Below the pieces are notes generated by a model. The model was given only the letters and a program-made list of their open reading frames with translations, was not told where the DNA came from and made no database searches. Positions 24,236 through 33,462 of a DNA stretch of 41,155 nt are shown here, in pieces (position 1 is the first letter of the stretch; every line of letters begins with the position of its first letter). Location: contig QYQC01000064.1 in NCBI GenBank assembly GCA_007280315.1, positions 1 through 41,155 of the forward strand. The letters run 5' to 3'. The position numbers and the translations under genes are program-made. The DNA is from Betaproteobacteria bacterium. GTDB lineage: Bacteria; Pseudomonadota; Gammaproteobacteria; Burkholderiales; SG8-39.

Positions 24236-25426
24236 CTATTGCGAATTGAAGGCATACAGCCCGCCATTGCGGGTCTGTACCAGGAAGCCGCCGTCGGGCA
24301 GGCTGACCGGGTTGGTGCTGACCGGGCTGCCGTCGGTCGCAACGCGGCCGACGAAGGCGCCCGAATCGCGCGCGAGGAAATGCACATAGCCCTGAATGTC
24401 CGCGACCACGATCTGGTGTCCGAGCGCAAGCGGCGCCGACAGATTGCGCAGGCTCAGTTTGTCCTGCCGCCACAGGCTGGTGCCGCTGCTGCGATCGAGC
24501 GCCTGGACCGCGCCTTTTTCGTCGCTGACGAAGGCGTAACGGGCATCCAGAGTCAGCCCGGACGTGCTCGACATCTCGCGCCCCCAGAGAGCCTGGCCGT
24601 TGGTGAGGTCAAAGCAGCCTATCCGGCCCTGATAGGCAACCGCACAGACCTCGCGCCCGGCGACCACGGGCAATCCGATTACATCGGTGACGCGCTCCAG
24701 TTCTGTGGTGCCGCGGGGCAGCGCAACGGTGGCTTCCCAGCGCAGCGCACCGTTGGACAAATCGATCGCTACCAATTTGCCGCCGGCGAATCCGGCGTAG
24801 ACCACGCCGTCGGATATGGTTATGCCGACCGGCGAGCGCACCGTCAGCGCGGGCGTGGATCGCTGGTAATACCAACGGCGTTTGCCGTCGTTCGCGTTCA
24901 GTCCGAAAATACGACCGTCGGCGCTGCGCACCACCACCACGCCCTGCGCCACTTGCGGCGCCGCCAACACTTCGCTGCTTACCTGCGTTTTCCAGATTGC
25001 CGTGCCGCTGCTATCGAATGCGAGCACCTCGCCCTTGCCGCTTCCCACCGCCACCAGCCCCGGCCCGGCGCCGACACCGCCGGTCAATGACTCCCCGGCG
25101 TTGATGCGCCAAAGTTGTTTGCCGCTGGCCGCATCCAGACGCGAAATCGTGCCGTCGTATGCCGCCGCGTACACGCTGCCCTCCGCCGTGGCCGGGCTGA
25201 ATATCGCCCGTTGCGAACTGCCTACATTCGCCTGCCACAACGTGTTTACTTTGACCGATTGCTCCAGCGCGGGCAGTGGCGCCATCTGCGCTGCGGCACT
25301 GGTGCTGCCAAACCAGTTCATCGGATTGATCGTGTCGACGGCGTTGGCGAACATGCGGCCTCCGCCGCAGCCGGCAAGCATGAGTGCTGCGCTCAACAGG
25401 GCGACGCGTGCGGTTGCGCGCATCAT
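24236..25426 (-). CDS. bamB: Outer-membrane assembly lipoprotein BamB
   Basis: 396 residues. A lipoprotein signal peptide ends at lipobox LAGC (C20), followed by an eight-bladed PQQ-like beta-propeller with recurring G-x-LYALD-like strands (for example LDAASGKQLWRINAGE, VLAFDSSGTAIWKTQV). It is a periplasm-facing subunit of the BAM complex that inserts outer-membrane proteins. The stop of the TPR gene upstream overlaps its ATG (ATGA). Confidence 0.95.
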   Translation of the reverse strand: MMRATARVALLSAALMLAGCGGGRMFANAVDTINPMNWFGSTSAAAQMAPLPALEQSVKVNTLWQANVGSSQRAIFSPATAEGSVYAAAYDGTISRLDAASGKQLWRINAGESLTGGVGAGPGLVAVGSGKGEVLAFDSSGTAIWKTQVSSEVLAAPQVAQGVVVVRSADGRIFGLNANDGKRRWYYQRSTPALTVRSPVGITISDGVVYAGFAGGKLVAIDLSNGALRWEATVALPRGTTELERVTDVIGLPVVAGREVCAVAYQGRIGCFDLTNGQALWGREMSSTSGLTLDARYAFVSDEKGAVQALDRSSGTSLWRQDKLSLRNLSAPLALGHQIVVADIQGYVHFLARDSGAFVGRVATDGSPVSTNPVSLPDGGFLVQTRNGGLYAFNSQ

Positions 25427-26064
25427 TTGGCCGCTCCCAGCGCATCCAGGCGCAGCTGAATCGACCCGCGCAACGCGGCGTCCTTTGCGTCCGCCTTGTC
25501 CAGCGCGGACTGATAGGCGCCGCGCGCCTCCTCTTTCTTGCCCTGGGCAACGAGCACATCGGCGCGGGACGCCAGAAAAAGCGAGTCGAACGCGGCCCCG
25601 TGCTTGGCATCGAGCACCTTCAGCGCGTCTTCGTACGCCTTTTCATCGAGCATCACGCTGGCCAGCCGCAGGCGCGCGATGTCCTGCATCCCTTCGTCCC
25701 TGGCGTTCTCGGCCACCCAGGCGAGTTGCGCGCTTGCAGTTTTCAGCTCGCCCCCCTGAAAGTGCGCTTTCGCCGAAACCAGCGCTGCCATCGCGGCGTA
25801 GGAAGTACGCGGATAGCCTTCGAGGATTGCGCCGGCCGTTTCGCGTACCTGCTTCAGGTCGCCGTCGCGCGCTGCTTTCTGCACCGCATCGTACAAACCG
25901 GAAGCCTGGACCGCCTGGTTGCGCTGGTAGTAATTCCAGCCCTGCCATGCTGCGAGCACGACGAGCACCAGGCTTGCAATCGTTACTATCAGACCGCCGT
26001 TTTCCTGCCACCACGCTTTCAGCGCGGCGAGTTGTTCTTGTTCTTCCAGATCGTATGCAGCCAT
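25423..26064 (-). CDS. yfgM: YfgM-type membrane-anchored TPR protein
   Basis: 213 residues from ATG 26064. An N-terminal cytosolic stretch (DLEEQEQLAALKAWWQENGG) is followed by one transmembrane helix (about residues 24-43) and a periplasmic TPR-like domain (TPR_21/YfgM family). In E. coli YfgM associates with PpiD and the SecYEG translocon as an ancillary chaperone. The order hisS-yfgM-bamB-der is the conserved one. A longer reading to 26106 crosses a hairpin and lacks a ribosome site. Confidence 0.92.
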   Translation of the reverse strand: MAAYDLEEQEQLAALKAWWQENGGLIVTIASLVLVVLAAWQGWNYYQRNQAVQASGLYDAVQKAARDGDLKQVRETAGAILEGYPRTSYAAMAALVSAKAHFQGGELKTASAQLAWVAENARDEGMQDIARLRLASVMLDEKAYEDALKVLDAKHGAAFDSLFLASRADVLVAQGKKEEARGAYQSALDKADAKDAALRGSIQLRLDALGAAK

Positions 26065-26076
26065 GGTTCTAGTCCC

Positions 26077-26149
26077 TAAACAAAATGCGGGGATAACTCC
26101 CCTCATGCGCGCCTAAATCAGAGGCCATTTCGGTAATGCTGAAACGGCC
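26077..26149 (-). promoter_or_regulatory. Two hairpins between hisS and yfgM (attenuator-like)
   Basis: On the minus strand, GGCCGTTTC pairs with GAAATGGCC (26149-26123, one G-T pair). Then ATG-A-GGGG pairs with CCCC-G-CAT (26106-26085), followed by TTTTGTTT. The second has the shape of a weak intrinsic terminator 12 bases before the yfgM start, which could lower read-through from hisS. Confidence 0.4.
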
Positions 26150-26151
26150 TT

Positions 26152-27432
26152 CTACTCATCTTCCAAAAACAACAAATTGGTTACGGTGTCGGGCAGCGTA
26201 GCGCGCGCCACCCGCAGCTGCTCGCGCTCCTGGCGTAGGTGCTTCACGCTCGCCTGGTCGCTGGCAGCCTCGTCTTCACCCAGGATTACGGCGAGTATGG
26301 CGCCGCTCGCATCGGCTTTCTTCATCTGTGCCTTGAAATTCCCGCCGCCGCAGTGCTGCAACACCGACAGGCCGTGGTTGCGCAGTTCTTCGGCCACGCC
26401 AAATGCCATGCGGTCGGCCGCACTGCCCTGATGCACGACATAGACCTCGCATTGCGCCGCAGGTTCCGCTGCGCGCGCTTCCTGCATCAGCGCCAACAGT
26501 CGCTCCAGCCCCATGGCAAAACCGCAGGCCGGCGTCGGTTTGCCGCCGATTTGTTCGAACAGTCCGTCGTAGCGCCCGCCGCCGCATACCGTGCCCTGGG
26601 CGCCGAGGCGATCGGTGACCCACTCGAACACGGTTAGATTGTAGTAGTCCAGACCGCGCACCAGCCGCGGGTTGATGCTGAAATGGATGCCGGCGTCTTT
26701 CAGCACCTGCTGCACGCCGTCGAAATGCGCCAGCGAGGCATCGCCCAGGTGCTCGAGCAGTCGCGGCGCGGCCTCGATCAGCGGCTGCATCGACGGGTTC
26801 TTGCTATCGAGCACGCGCAGGGGATTGGTGTGCAGCCGACGCTTGGAATCGGCGTCGAGGCTTTCCTCATGTGCCTGCAAGTAGCGCACCAACTCGACCC
26901 GGTGGCGTGCACGCTCCTCCGGGCTGCCGATCGAATTGAGTTGCAGCTTGATGCCCTCCAGGCCGAGGTCGTCCCACAGCCGCGCGCACATCAGCAGCAA
27001 CTCGGCGTCCACGTCCGGTCCGGCGTAGCCCAGTGCTTCGGCGCCGACCTGGTAGAACTGGCGGTAGCGGCCCTTCTGTGGCCGTTCGTGCCGGAACATG
27101 GGTCCCATGTAGTACAGGCGCTGCGGACTGCCATAGAGCAGATTGTGCTGAATCGCCGCACGCACGGTGGATGCCGTGGCTTCGGGCCGCAGCGTCAGCG
27201 CTTCCCCGTTGAGTTCGTCGACGAAACTGTACATCTCCCGTTCGACGATGTCGGTGGTCTCGCCGATGGCTCGGCGAAACAATGCCGTCGGCTCGAGCAC
27301 CGGCGTGCGCAGGTTGCGATAGCCGTAGCTGCGCAGCCAGGAACGCAGCATTTCCTCCAACGCCTCCCAATGCGCTGCCTCCTCGGGAAGGATGTCGTTC
27401 ATGCCGCGGACGGCTTGTATGGCGTTGCTCAT
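26152..27432 (-). CDS. hisS: Histidyl-tRNA synthetase
   Basis: 426 residues, class IIa synthetase. Motif 1 region AVRGMNDILPEEAAHWEALE; motif 2 around PMFRHERPQKGRYRQFYQ; histidine motifs LVRGLDYYNLTVFEW and GGGRYDGLFEQIGGK; motif 3 ACGFAMGLERLL; then the C-terminal anticodon domain from about residue 330. Charges tRNA-His. It lies 23 bases after ispG. Confidence 0.98.
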   Translation of the reverse strand: MSNAIQAVRGMNDILPEEAAHWEALEEMLRSWLRSYGYRNLRTPVLEPTALFRRAIGETTDIVEREMYSFVDELNGEALTLRPEATASTVRAAIQHNLLYGSPQRLYYMGPMFRHERPQKGRYRQFYQVGAEALGYAGPDVDAELLLMCARLWDDLGLEGIKLQLNSIGSPEERARHRVELVRYLQAHEESLDADSKRRLHTNPLRVLDSKNPSMQPLIEAAPRLLEHLGDASLAHFDGVQQVLKDAGIHFSINPRLVRGLDYYNLTVFEWVTDRLGAQGTVCGGGRYDGLFEQIGGKPTPACGFAMGLERLLALMQEARAAEPAAQCEVYVVHQGSAADRMAFGVAEELRNHGLSVLQHCGGGNFKAQMKKADASGAILAVILGEDEAASDQASVKHLRQEREQLRVARATLPDTVTNLLFLEDE

Positions 27433-27455
27433 CTTCGGATTCGGAATTGCAGGGC

Positions 27456-28733
27456 CTAGACCGCGGCTTTGATCGGAATAGTCGTGGTTCTCCTGGCGCC
27501 GACGCCGCCGGTGCCGCCCGAACCATAATGGCTGCGCACGTAATCGTCCACGATCTTCTGAAAATCGCCGGCAATGGTATCGCCCTTAAGCGTCACCGTC
27601 TTCTCCCCGTCGACGAATACCGGTGCGACCGGCCGTTCGCCCGAACCCGGAAGGCTGATGCCGATATTGGCCTGCTTCGATTCGCCCGGTCCGTTCACCA
27701 CGCAGCCCATTACCGCCACGTGCATGTCTTCGACGCCCGGAAACTCGGCGCGCCACAACGGCATCTGGCTGCGCAGGTAGGCCTGGATACCGGCGGCAAG
27801 CTCCTGAAAATAGGTGCTGGTGGTGCGGCCGCATCCGGGGCAGCTGATGACCATGGGCGCAAACGAGCGCAGACCCATGGTCTGCAGTATTTCCTGCGCC
27901 ACCACGACTTCGCGCGTGCGATCACCGCCGGGTTCGGGCGTGAGCGAGATGCGGATGGTGTCGCCTATGCCTTCCTGCAACAACACCGACAGTGCCGCGG
28001 TCGAGGCGACGATGCCTTTCGATCCCATGCCGGCTTCGGTCAGACCCAGATGCAGCGCGTAGTCGCAGCGCGACGCCAGTTCCCGATAGACCAGGATCAG
28101 ATCCTGCACACCGCTCACTTTGCACGAGAGGACGATGCGGTCCGCAGGAAGGCCCCATTGTTGCGCCTGCGCCGCCGATTCCAGCGCTGATACCACCAGC
28201 GCCTCGCGCATCACCGCCTCCGCCGCCAGCGGCTGCGCCTTGGCGGCGTTCTCATCCATCAGACGCGCAAGCAGTTCCTGGTCCAGACTGCCCCAGTTGA
28301 CGCCGATCCGCACCGGCTTGCCGTAGCGACACGCCATTTCGATCATGGTCGCAAATTGCTCGTCGCGCCTGGAGCCTTTACCCACATTCCCCGGGTTGAT
28401 GCGGTACTTGGCCAGCGCCTCGGCGCACTCGGGATATTGGCTCAGCAGGCGATGCCCGTTAAAGTGAAAATCCCCCACCAGCGGCACGCCGCAGTCACGG
28501 CGCTCAAGTTCGTCGCGGATGCGCGCGACCTGCGCCGCTGCCTCCGCCGTATTGACGGTGATGCGCACCAATTCGGAACCCGCGCGCGCCAGGTCATAGA
28601 CCTGCTGCGCCGTGGCGGCGGCGTCGGCGGTATCGGTATTGGTCATGGATTGCACCACGATGGGCGCGCCTCCGCCGATGGCGACACCACCAATGCGCAC
28701 CGCGCGCGTCATGTTTCGAATATTGGCGGTCAT
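27456..28733 (-). CDS. ispG: 4-hydroxy-3-methylbut-2-enyl diphosphate synthase IspG
   Basis: 425 residues; MEP-pathway enzyme that turns MEcPP into HMBPP. An N-terminal TIM barrel (VVQSMTNTDTADAAATAQQV) and a C-terminal ferredoxin-reductase-like domain with the [4Fe-4S] ligands C298, C301 and C344 plus E351 in SCPGCGRT and GCVVNGPGE are intact. It lies five bases after rodZ, in the order pilF-rodZ-ispG-hisS. Confidence 0.97.
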   Translation of the reverse strand: MTANIRNMTRAVRIGGVAIGGGAPIVVQSMTNTDTADAAATAQQVYDLARAGSELVRITVNTAEAAAQVARIRDELERRDCGVPLVGDFHFNGHRLLSQYPECAEALAKYRINPGNVGKGSRRDEQFATMIEMACRYGKPVRIGVNWGSLDQELLARLMDENAAKAQPLAAEAVMREALVVSALESAAQAQQWGLPADRIVLSCKVSGVQDLILVYRELASRCDYALHLGLTEAGMGSKGIVASTAALSVLLQEGIGDTIRISLTPEPGGDRTREVVVAQEILQTMGLRSFAPMVISCPGCGRTTSTYFQELAAGIQAYLRSQMPLWRAEFPGVEDMHVAVMGCVVNGPGESKQANIGISLPGSGERPVAPVFVDGEKTVTLKGDTIAGDFQKIVDDYVRSHYGSGGTGGVGARRTTTIPIKAAV

Positions 28734-28738
28734 AGCAA

Positions 28739-29602
28739 CTATTCGAGCGTCAGGCGCGCGACATCAACCTTGAAATGAGGCCGAAGATCGACTGGGGCGT
28801 CGTTGTACTTGAGACGCACTTTGGCAGCGTTGCCGATCACCACGTCGAACGGGGGCATGCCTTCGATCAACTGCCTGGAGCCGGCTGGATTGAGTTGCGA
28901 CAGCAATATTTTTCCGGTCGCCTGCTTGATTTGGACCCAGGATTGTTGATCGAATTCGAGTTCGATGCGGTTCCGGCCGCTAACGCTGCCTTTGACCGCG
29001 CCAACCGGTGCTGCTTCCGGCTCGCGCGATTCTGCCGCGCGCACTTCGCCCGCTTCCACAGCCGCGGGAACGCTTGCCGGCGCGGGCGCCGCAGGCGCAG
29101 GCATCGGCGCGGATGCGGACGCAGGAACGGGCGTGACGTCGCCTGCGTCACCTTGCGCCGACCTGGGTACGATAGTCACTATCTCCCCCGTATCCAGCGG
29201 ATTTATCCACCACTCAAAGGCCACCGCGGCCACCGCGACCAGGGCAGCAAGGGACAGAAAGACGTAGATGCGGTTAGATTTCTTGCCCCCTTCGACAAAA
29301 GGCTCCTGCCCGCTGGTGCGCAGATCGACGGTGATGGGGGCGGGAATATCGCGCCGCCCCAGATCGACAAGCAGCGGCGCCGAATCGATATGCACCAGCC
29401 TGGCATAGCTGCGTATCATGCCGCGCACAAACGTTGTGCCCGGCAATTTCGCATAATCGTCAGCCTCGATCGCGGCGATCTGCTTGACCCCGTACTTGAT
29501 CTGCTGCGACACGTCGGCCACGCTGAGCTTGAGCGCCTCGCGCGCGTCCGCCAGCGCCCGCCCCGGGCTTGACTGCTCCGCCGTTGGTGGCGCTTCGCTC
29601 AT
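28739..29602 (-). CDS. rodZ: RodZ-type cell-shape protein
   Basis: 287 residues. A cytoplasmic HTH_25 (Xre-like) domain about residues 15-75, which in E. coli binds MreB, one transmembrane helix (about 112-132), an Ala/Pro-rich periplasmic linker (ASAPMPAPAAPAPA) and a C-terminal DUF4115 beta domain (IELEFDQQSWVQI). It overlaps pilF by 4 bases. Confidence 0.93.
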   Translation of the reverse strand: MSEAPPTAEQSSPGRALADAREALKLSVADVSQQIKYGVKQIAAIEADDYAKLPGTTFVRGMIRSYARLVHIDSAPLLVDLGRRDIPAPITVDLRTSGQEPFVEGGKKSNRIYVFLSLAALVAVAAVAFEWWINPLDTGEIVTIVPRSAQGDAGDVTPVPASASAPMPAPAAPAPASVPAAVEAGEVRAAESREPEAAPVGAVKGSVSGRNRIELEFDQQSWVQIKQATGKILLSQLNPAGSRQLIEGMPPFDVVIGNAAKVRLKYNDAPVDLRPHFKVDVARLTLE

Positions 29603-30402
29603 TCAAATTGGCCCTTGAGCAGGTCCTGATATTCGGGCGAGCCGGCGAAGCGCCGCCGCAGTTGCACCGAGAGGGAGTTTTCGGCCGACTTGTCGCCCAG
29701 CTTGCGCTCGATGCGCAATGCCAGCCACAGCGATTCGGCCGTCGGTTCAACCAGCTTGTTGAAACGCCCGACCAGGCCGCGCGCGACTTCCAGCTGACCG
29801 CGCTTGTACTGAATCGACGCCAGGTTGAGCAGCGCCAGCAGGTTGTCCGGTTCACTGCGCAGTGCGCGCTCGAAAAAATCGATGGCATCGCGCTCGCCGT
29901 TCCTCCCGAGCGAGCACAATCCGGCGTTGACGTACGATCGCGCCGGCGAGCTGTACAGCGGGTTCTTCAGCGCCGCGAGAAAATAGGCGATGGATTTTTC
30001 CTCGCGCCCGCTGCGGCACAGAAACCAGCCGTAGTTGTTGTTGATGTCCGGATCATTCGGCGCCAGGGCGAGCGCGCGCTCGAAATGCCGCTGCGCGACG
30101 TCGTTCTCGCGCAAATCCATGTGCACCAGGCCGAGTACGTTATATGCCGACGCATAATCCGGATCGGCGGCGATCGCGATGCGCAATTCTTCCAGCGCCA
30201 CACCCATGTTTCCGCGCTCGAAATAGGCCGACGCGAGTTCGGTATGAATGCGCGCGCGATTACGTGGATTACCGACATCACCGCTCAGTGTGCCGGTTTC
30301 CACCGTGTTCGCCTGTGTCCCGGAGGATAGCGGGTTCTGCGCGCAGCCGGCCAGGGCGCCTGCGATGATGACCGTGACGGTCAGGACGGACATTTTCAGC
30401 AT
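29599..30402 (-). CDS. pilF: PilF/PilW type IV pilus biogenesis TPR lipoprotein
   Basis: 267 residues. Signal peptide with a lipobox at residues 16-19 (LAGC), then TPR repeats (HTELASAYFERGNMGVALEE, AYNVLGLVHMDLRENDVAQ, NNYGWFLCRSGREEKSI). PilF is the outer-membrane pilotin that helps PilQ secretin assemble. The rlmN stop and pilF start overlap by 7 bases; rlmN-pilF-rodZ is the usual order. Confidence 0.93.
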   Translation of the reverse strand: MLKMSVLTVTVIIAGALAGCAQNPLSSGTQANTVETGTLSGDVGNPRNRARIHTELASAYFERGNMGVALEELRIAIAADPDYASAYNVLGLVHMDLRENDVAQRHFERALALAPNDPDINNNYGWFLCRSGREEKSIAYFLAALKNPLYSSPARSYVNAGLCSLGRNGERDAIDFFERALRSEPDNLLALLNLASIQYKRGQLEVARGLVGRFNKLVEPTAESLWLALRIERKLGDKSAENSLSVQLRRRFAGSPEYQDLLKGQFE

Positions 30403-31529
30403 GGCTGTATCTCCACCACACGGCGCGTGCGCCGTGTCTTGTCTTCCACCCGGCCGGCGAGTTGTCCGCAGGCGGCGTCGATGTCATCGCCGCGCGTCTT
30501 GCGCGTTGTCACGACCAGCCCGGCGGCGAGCAAAGTCTCGGCAAAGCGGCGGATGGTTTCGCGCGGCGAGCGCTTGAAACCGGATTTCGGAAACGGATTA
30601 AACGGAATCAGGTTGAACTTGCACGGCACGTCGCGCACCAGATCGATGAGTTGTCGCGCATGTTCCGCGCCGTCATTGACGCCATCGAGCATGACGTATT
30701 CGAAGGTGACGAAATCGCGCGGCGCTTTGTCCAGGTAGCGCCGGCACGCGGCGAGCAGCGCCGCGAGCGGATACTTGCGGTTGATCGGCACCAGCACATC
30801 GCGCAGCGTGTCGTTGGGCGCGTGCAAGGAAACAGCCAGCGCGACCGGACAGGCCTCGCCCAGACGGTCGATCGCCGGCACGATGCCCGCGGTGGACAGC
30901 GTCACCCGCCGGCGCGAAAGTCCATAGGCGTTATCGTCCAGCATCAGGCGCATCGCGGCGACCACATTGTCGAAATTCGCCAGGGGCTCGCCCATACCCA
31001 TCATCACCACGTTGCTGATCAGTCGCTCGCCCCTGGGCGCGGCGCCCTGGTCCGATGCGGCGTCCGGCGCTGGGGTCGCGCCGACATCGCGCGCCAGCGC
31101 GCGCGAAGCGATCCAGAGCTGGCCGATGATCTCGGCGGTACTCAGATTGCGGTTGAATCCCTGCTTGCCGGTGGAGCAGAATTTGCAGTCGAGCGCACAA
31201 CCCGCCTGCGAGGACACGCACAAGGTGCCGCGATTGGCCTCGGGAATGAACACGCTTTCGACCGCGTTGTCCTTGCCGACGTCGATCAGCCATTTGCGCG
31301 TGCCATCGGCGGCCGTGGTGTCTGAAACAACCTGCGGCGCCCAGATGCTGGCGTGCGCGGCGAGTTTTTCCCGCAGCGGCTTGGCCAGATCGCTCATTTT
31401 CGAAAAGTCCGCCTCCCCGCGCTGGTGCATCCAGCGCAGCAGCTGCTTTGCGCGAAACGGTTTTTCGCCGATTTCAGCGAAAAAATCGGTCAGCTGCGCC
31501 GCATCGAAGTTGAGGAGGTTGGGATTCAC
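30396..31529 (-). CDS. rlmN: Dual-specificity RNA methyltransferase RlmN
   Basis: 377-residue radical SAM enzyme that makes 2-methyladenine at A2503 of 23S rRNA and A37 of some tRNAs. The [4Fe-4S] motif C111-x3-C115-x2-C118 (CALDCKFC) and the methyl-carrying C354 in the AACGQLAG motif are present, as is the N-terminal accessory domain (KPFRAKQLLRWMHQRG). It begins 13 bases after the ndk stop. Confidence 0.97.
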   Translation of the reverse strand: MNPNLLNFDAAQLTDFFAEIGEKPFRAKQLLRWMHQRGEADFSKMSDLAKPLREKLAAHASIWAPQVVSDTTAADGTRKWLIDVGKDNAVESVFIPEANRGTLCVSSQAGCALDCKFCSTGKQGFNRNLSTAEIIGQLWIASRALARDVGATPAPDAASDQGAAPRGERLISNVVMMGMGEPLANFDNVVAAMRLMLDDNAYGLSRRRVTLSTAGIVPAIDRLGEACPVALAVSLHAPNDTLRDVLVPINRKYPLAALLAACRRYLDKAPRDFVTFEYVMLDGVNDGAEHARQLIDLVRDVPCKFNLIPFNPFPKSGFKRSPRETIRRFAETLLAAGLVVTTRKTRGDDIDAACGQLAGRVEDKTRRTRRVVEIQPC

Positions 31530-31542
31530 AGGCGTTCTGGAT

Positions 31543-31968
31543 TCAGCGCGAATAGACGTTCAGCGCGGGGAAAAAATAGGCGATTTCCACTTTGGCGGTG
31601 TCCACCGCATCCGACCCGTGCACGGCATTGGCGTCGATACTGTCGGCGAAATCGGCGCGAATCGTGCCTTTGTCCGCTTTTTTCGGATCGGTAGCGCCCA
31701 TCAGTTCCCGGTTCCTGGCAATGGCGTTCTCGCCTTCGAGAACCTGCACCATCACTGGGCCGGAGATCATGAACTTGACCAGATCATTGAAGAATGGCCG
31801 CCCTTTGTGCACTGCGTAAAATCCCTCGGCCTCGGCCTGAGACAGCTGCAGCATGCGCGCGGCGATGATCTTCAAGCCGTTGGTTTCAAAGCGAGAATAT
31901 ATCTTTCCTACGATATTTTTGACCACTGCGTCAGGCTTGATGATGGATAGGGTACGTTCAACAGCCAT
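31543..31968 (-). CDS. ndk: Nucleoside diphosphate kinase
   Basis: 141 residues, typical length. ERTLSIIKPDAVVKNIVG opens the protein; the phosphorylated histidine is H117 in AVHGSDAVDTAKVEIAYFF. It balances NTP pools. The ATG at 31968 follows GGAG with a good spacer; a start four codons earlier would overlap this site. It is probably the first gene of the long minus-strand run to hisS and beyond. Confidence 0.98.
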   Translation of the reverse strand: MAVERTLSIIKPDAVVKNIVGKIYSRFETNGLKIIAARMLQLSQAEAEGFYAVHKGRPFFNDLVKFMISGPVMVQVLEGENAIARNRELMGATDPKKADKGTIRADFADSIDANAVHGSDAVDTAKVEIAYFFPALNVYSR

Positions 31969-32011
31969 GCAAATCTCCAATGAAATGTGTGCGGAAAAAG
32001 CTTAACGTCAT

Positions 32012-32040
32012 ATTTTATCAGGGATTTTACATTGTGTCGC
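32012..32040 (-). promoter_or_regulatory. Putative promoter of ndk
   Basis: On the minus strand, GCGACA (32040-32035), a 17-base spacer and TAAAAT (32017-32012), giving a start near 32005 and a leader of about 36 bases. It lies in the 114-base gap between tilS and ndk, the only sizeable break in this stretch. Confidence 0.55.
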
Positions 32041-32082
32041 CTGCGCCGCCTGATGCGCCCGATGCGCAGTCGCGTTCGTATA

Positions 32083-33462
32083 TCAGTCGTGGGGACGCCA
32101 ACTGATCTGCCAGCCGCTCTCACCTGCTCCGGCTTCCCAACCGCTGGCCACACCCAGACCGGGTACTGCGACCAGCGTGTCGGCGCAATAAATCAGGGGC
32201 AGGCGTTCGCGCTCCCATGGCGGCAGCCGCATTTCCTGCAACAGGTTTTTCAGACTGCGTGTGGACCCTTTGGCCCGCAGCCGCAATTTCTCCCCGCCCT
32301 GCCGCAGTCTCAGGTTCAAACCGAATTCACCCACGCGCAAACGCCCCAGGCCCGCGCCTGTTCGACGCTCAAAATGCAATGCGCCACCGAGTTGCGGCAA
32401 CGACCACAGGCGCTTTCCGTCCCATTCACAGCGTAGATCCGCCGGTGGCTGCGGCAGCGACGGCAACAGATAGGCGCGTCCGGCGTAGCGGCGCAGTTCG
32501 CTCGCTCCCAGCGCGACACGCACGCTGGCATCGTCGCCAGCTTCGAGAAGCTGGCGCAGCGCCTCCTGCAATCGATCCGCCTCGGGCGCCGCAGCGCCCT
32601 GCCGCTGCAGCAGCCAGCGCAGCAAATTTTTCGACCGGGCACTTCCCAGGCGTCGCAATTCCGCCACCTCCAGTGTGCCGTCCTGCAACGCGCGCTTCGC
32701 ATCGTCCTCGGCCAGCAGGTCCAGAGTCCGGCTTGCCTCGGCCAGATGCCGTGCCGCGCGCCCCAGGGTTGCGCGATAGCCGGGAAACGCCTGCTCGATG
32801 ATCGGAAACACCCGGTGGCGCAGGAAGTTGCGGTCATAGCGCGTGTCCTGGTTGCTCTCGTCCTCGACCCACTTGAGTTTCCTGGCGCGCGCATACGATT
32901 CGATTTGCGTACGTGCCAGCCCAAGCATGGGTCGCAGGATCGCCGCCGCCCGCGTCCTCTTCCCGCCGCGATGCTGATCCCGAATCAGCGGCATCGACGC
33001 TCCACCTTTTACTCCGGCACCGCGCAGCAACTGCAACAACAGCGTCTCTGCCTGATCGTCCAGATGCTGCGCAAGCACGATGAAATCGGCCTGGCTTTGT
33101 GCTGCGTAGACCTGGTAGCGGACGCGACGGGCGGCAGCTTCCACACCCTCTGCGCGATGCGGGCCGATATCGACTTGATGCAACGCCAGAGCGATATCGT
33201 GTCGCTTGCACCGCCGCGCGCAAAACGCGGCCCAGAGGCGGGCGTTCGGGCTGATGTTATGGTTGATGTGTATGCAGGCAAGCCGAAAGTCGAGCGGGCC
33301 GGCGAGCCGGCGCAGCAGTTCCAGCAGCACCATCGAATCGAGGCCACCGGACAAACTCAACACCAGCCTGGCCCGGGGAAAGAGCAAAGGCTCGAGCGCT
33401 GCGCGCACCGTGGCTTCGAGCGCGTCGACGCTATTCGGTTTCGACTTCCTTGAACTTGCCAT
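32083..33462 (-). CDS. tilS: tRNA(Ile)-lysidine synthase TilS
   Basis: 459 residues. N-type ATP-pyrophosphatase with PP-loop SGGLDS at 38-43, plus DDQAETLLLQLLRGAGVKG; C-terminal substrate-recognition domains follow (the last begins near GEKLRLRAKGSTRSLKNLLQ). It makes lysidine at C34 of tRNA-Ile(CAU). Its ATG lies inside accA, giving a 32-base overlap. Confidence 0.94.
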   Translation of the reverse strand: MASSRKSKPNSVDALEATVRAALEPLLFPRARLVLSLSGGLDSMVLLELLRRLAGPLDFRLACIHINHNISPNARLWAAFCARRCKRHDIALALHQVDIGPHRAEGVEAAARRVRYQVYAAQSQADFIVLAQHLDDQAETLLLQLLRGAGVKGGASMPLIRDQHRGGKRTRAAAILRPMLGLARTQIESYARARKLKWVEDESNQDTRYDRNFLRHRVFPIIEQAFPGYRATLGRAARHLAEASRTLDLLAEDDAKRALQDGTLEVAELRRLGSARSKNLLRWLLQRQGAAAPEADRLQEALRQLLEAGDDASVRVALGASELRRYAGRAYLLPSLPQPPADLRCEWDGKRLWSLPQLGGALHFERRTGAGLGRLRVGEFGLNLRLRQGGEKLRLRAKGSTRSLKNLLQEMRLPPWERERLPLIYCADTLVAVPGLGVASGWEAGAGESGWQISWRPHD

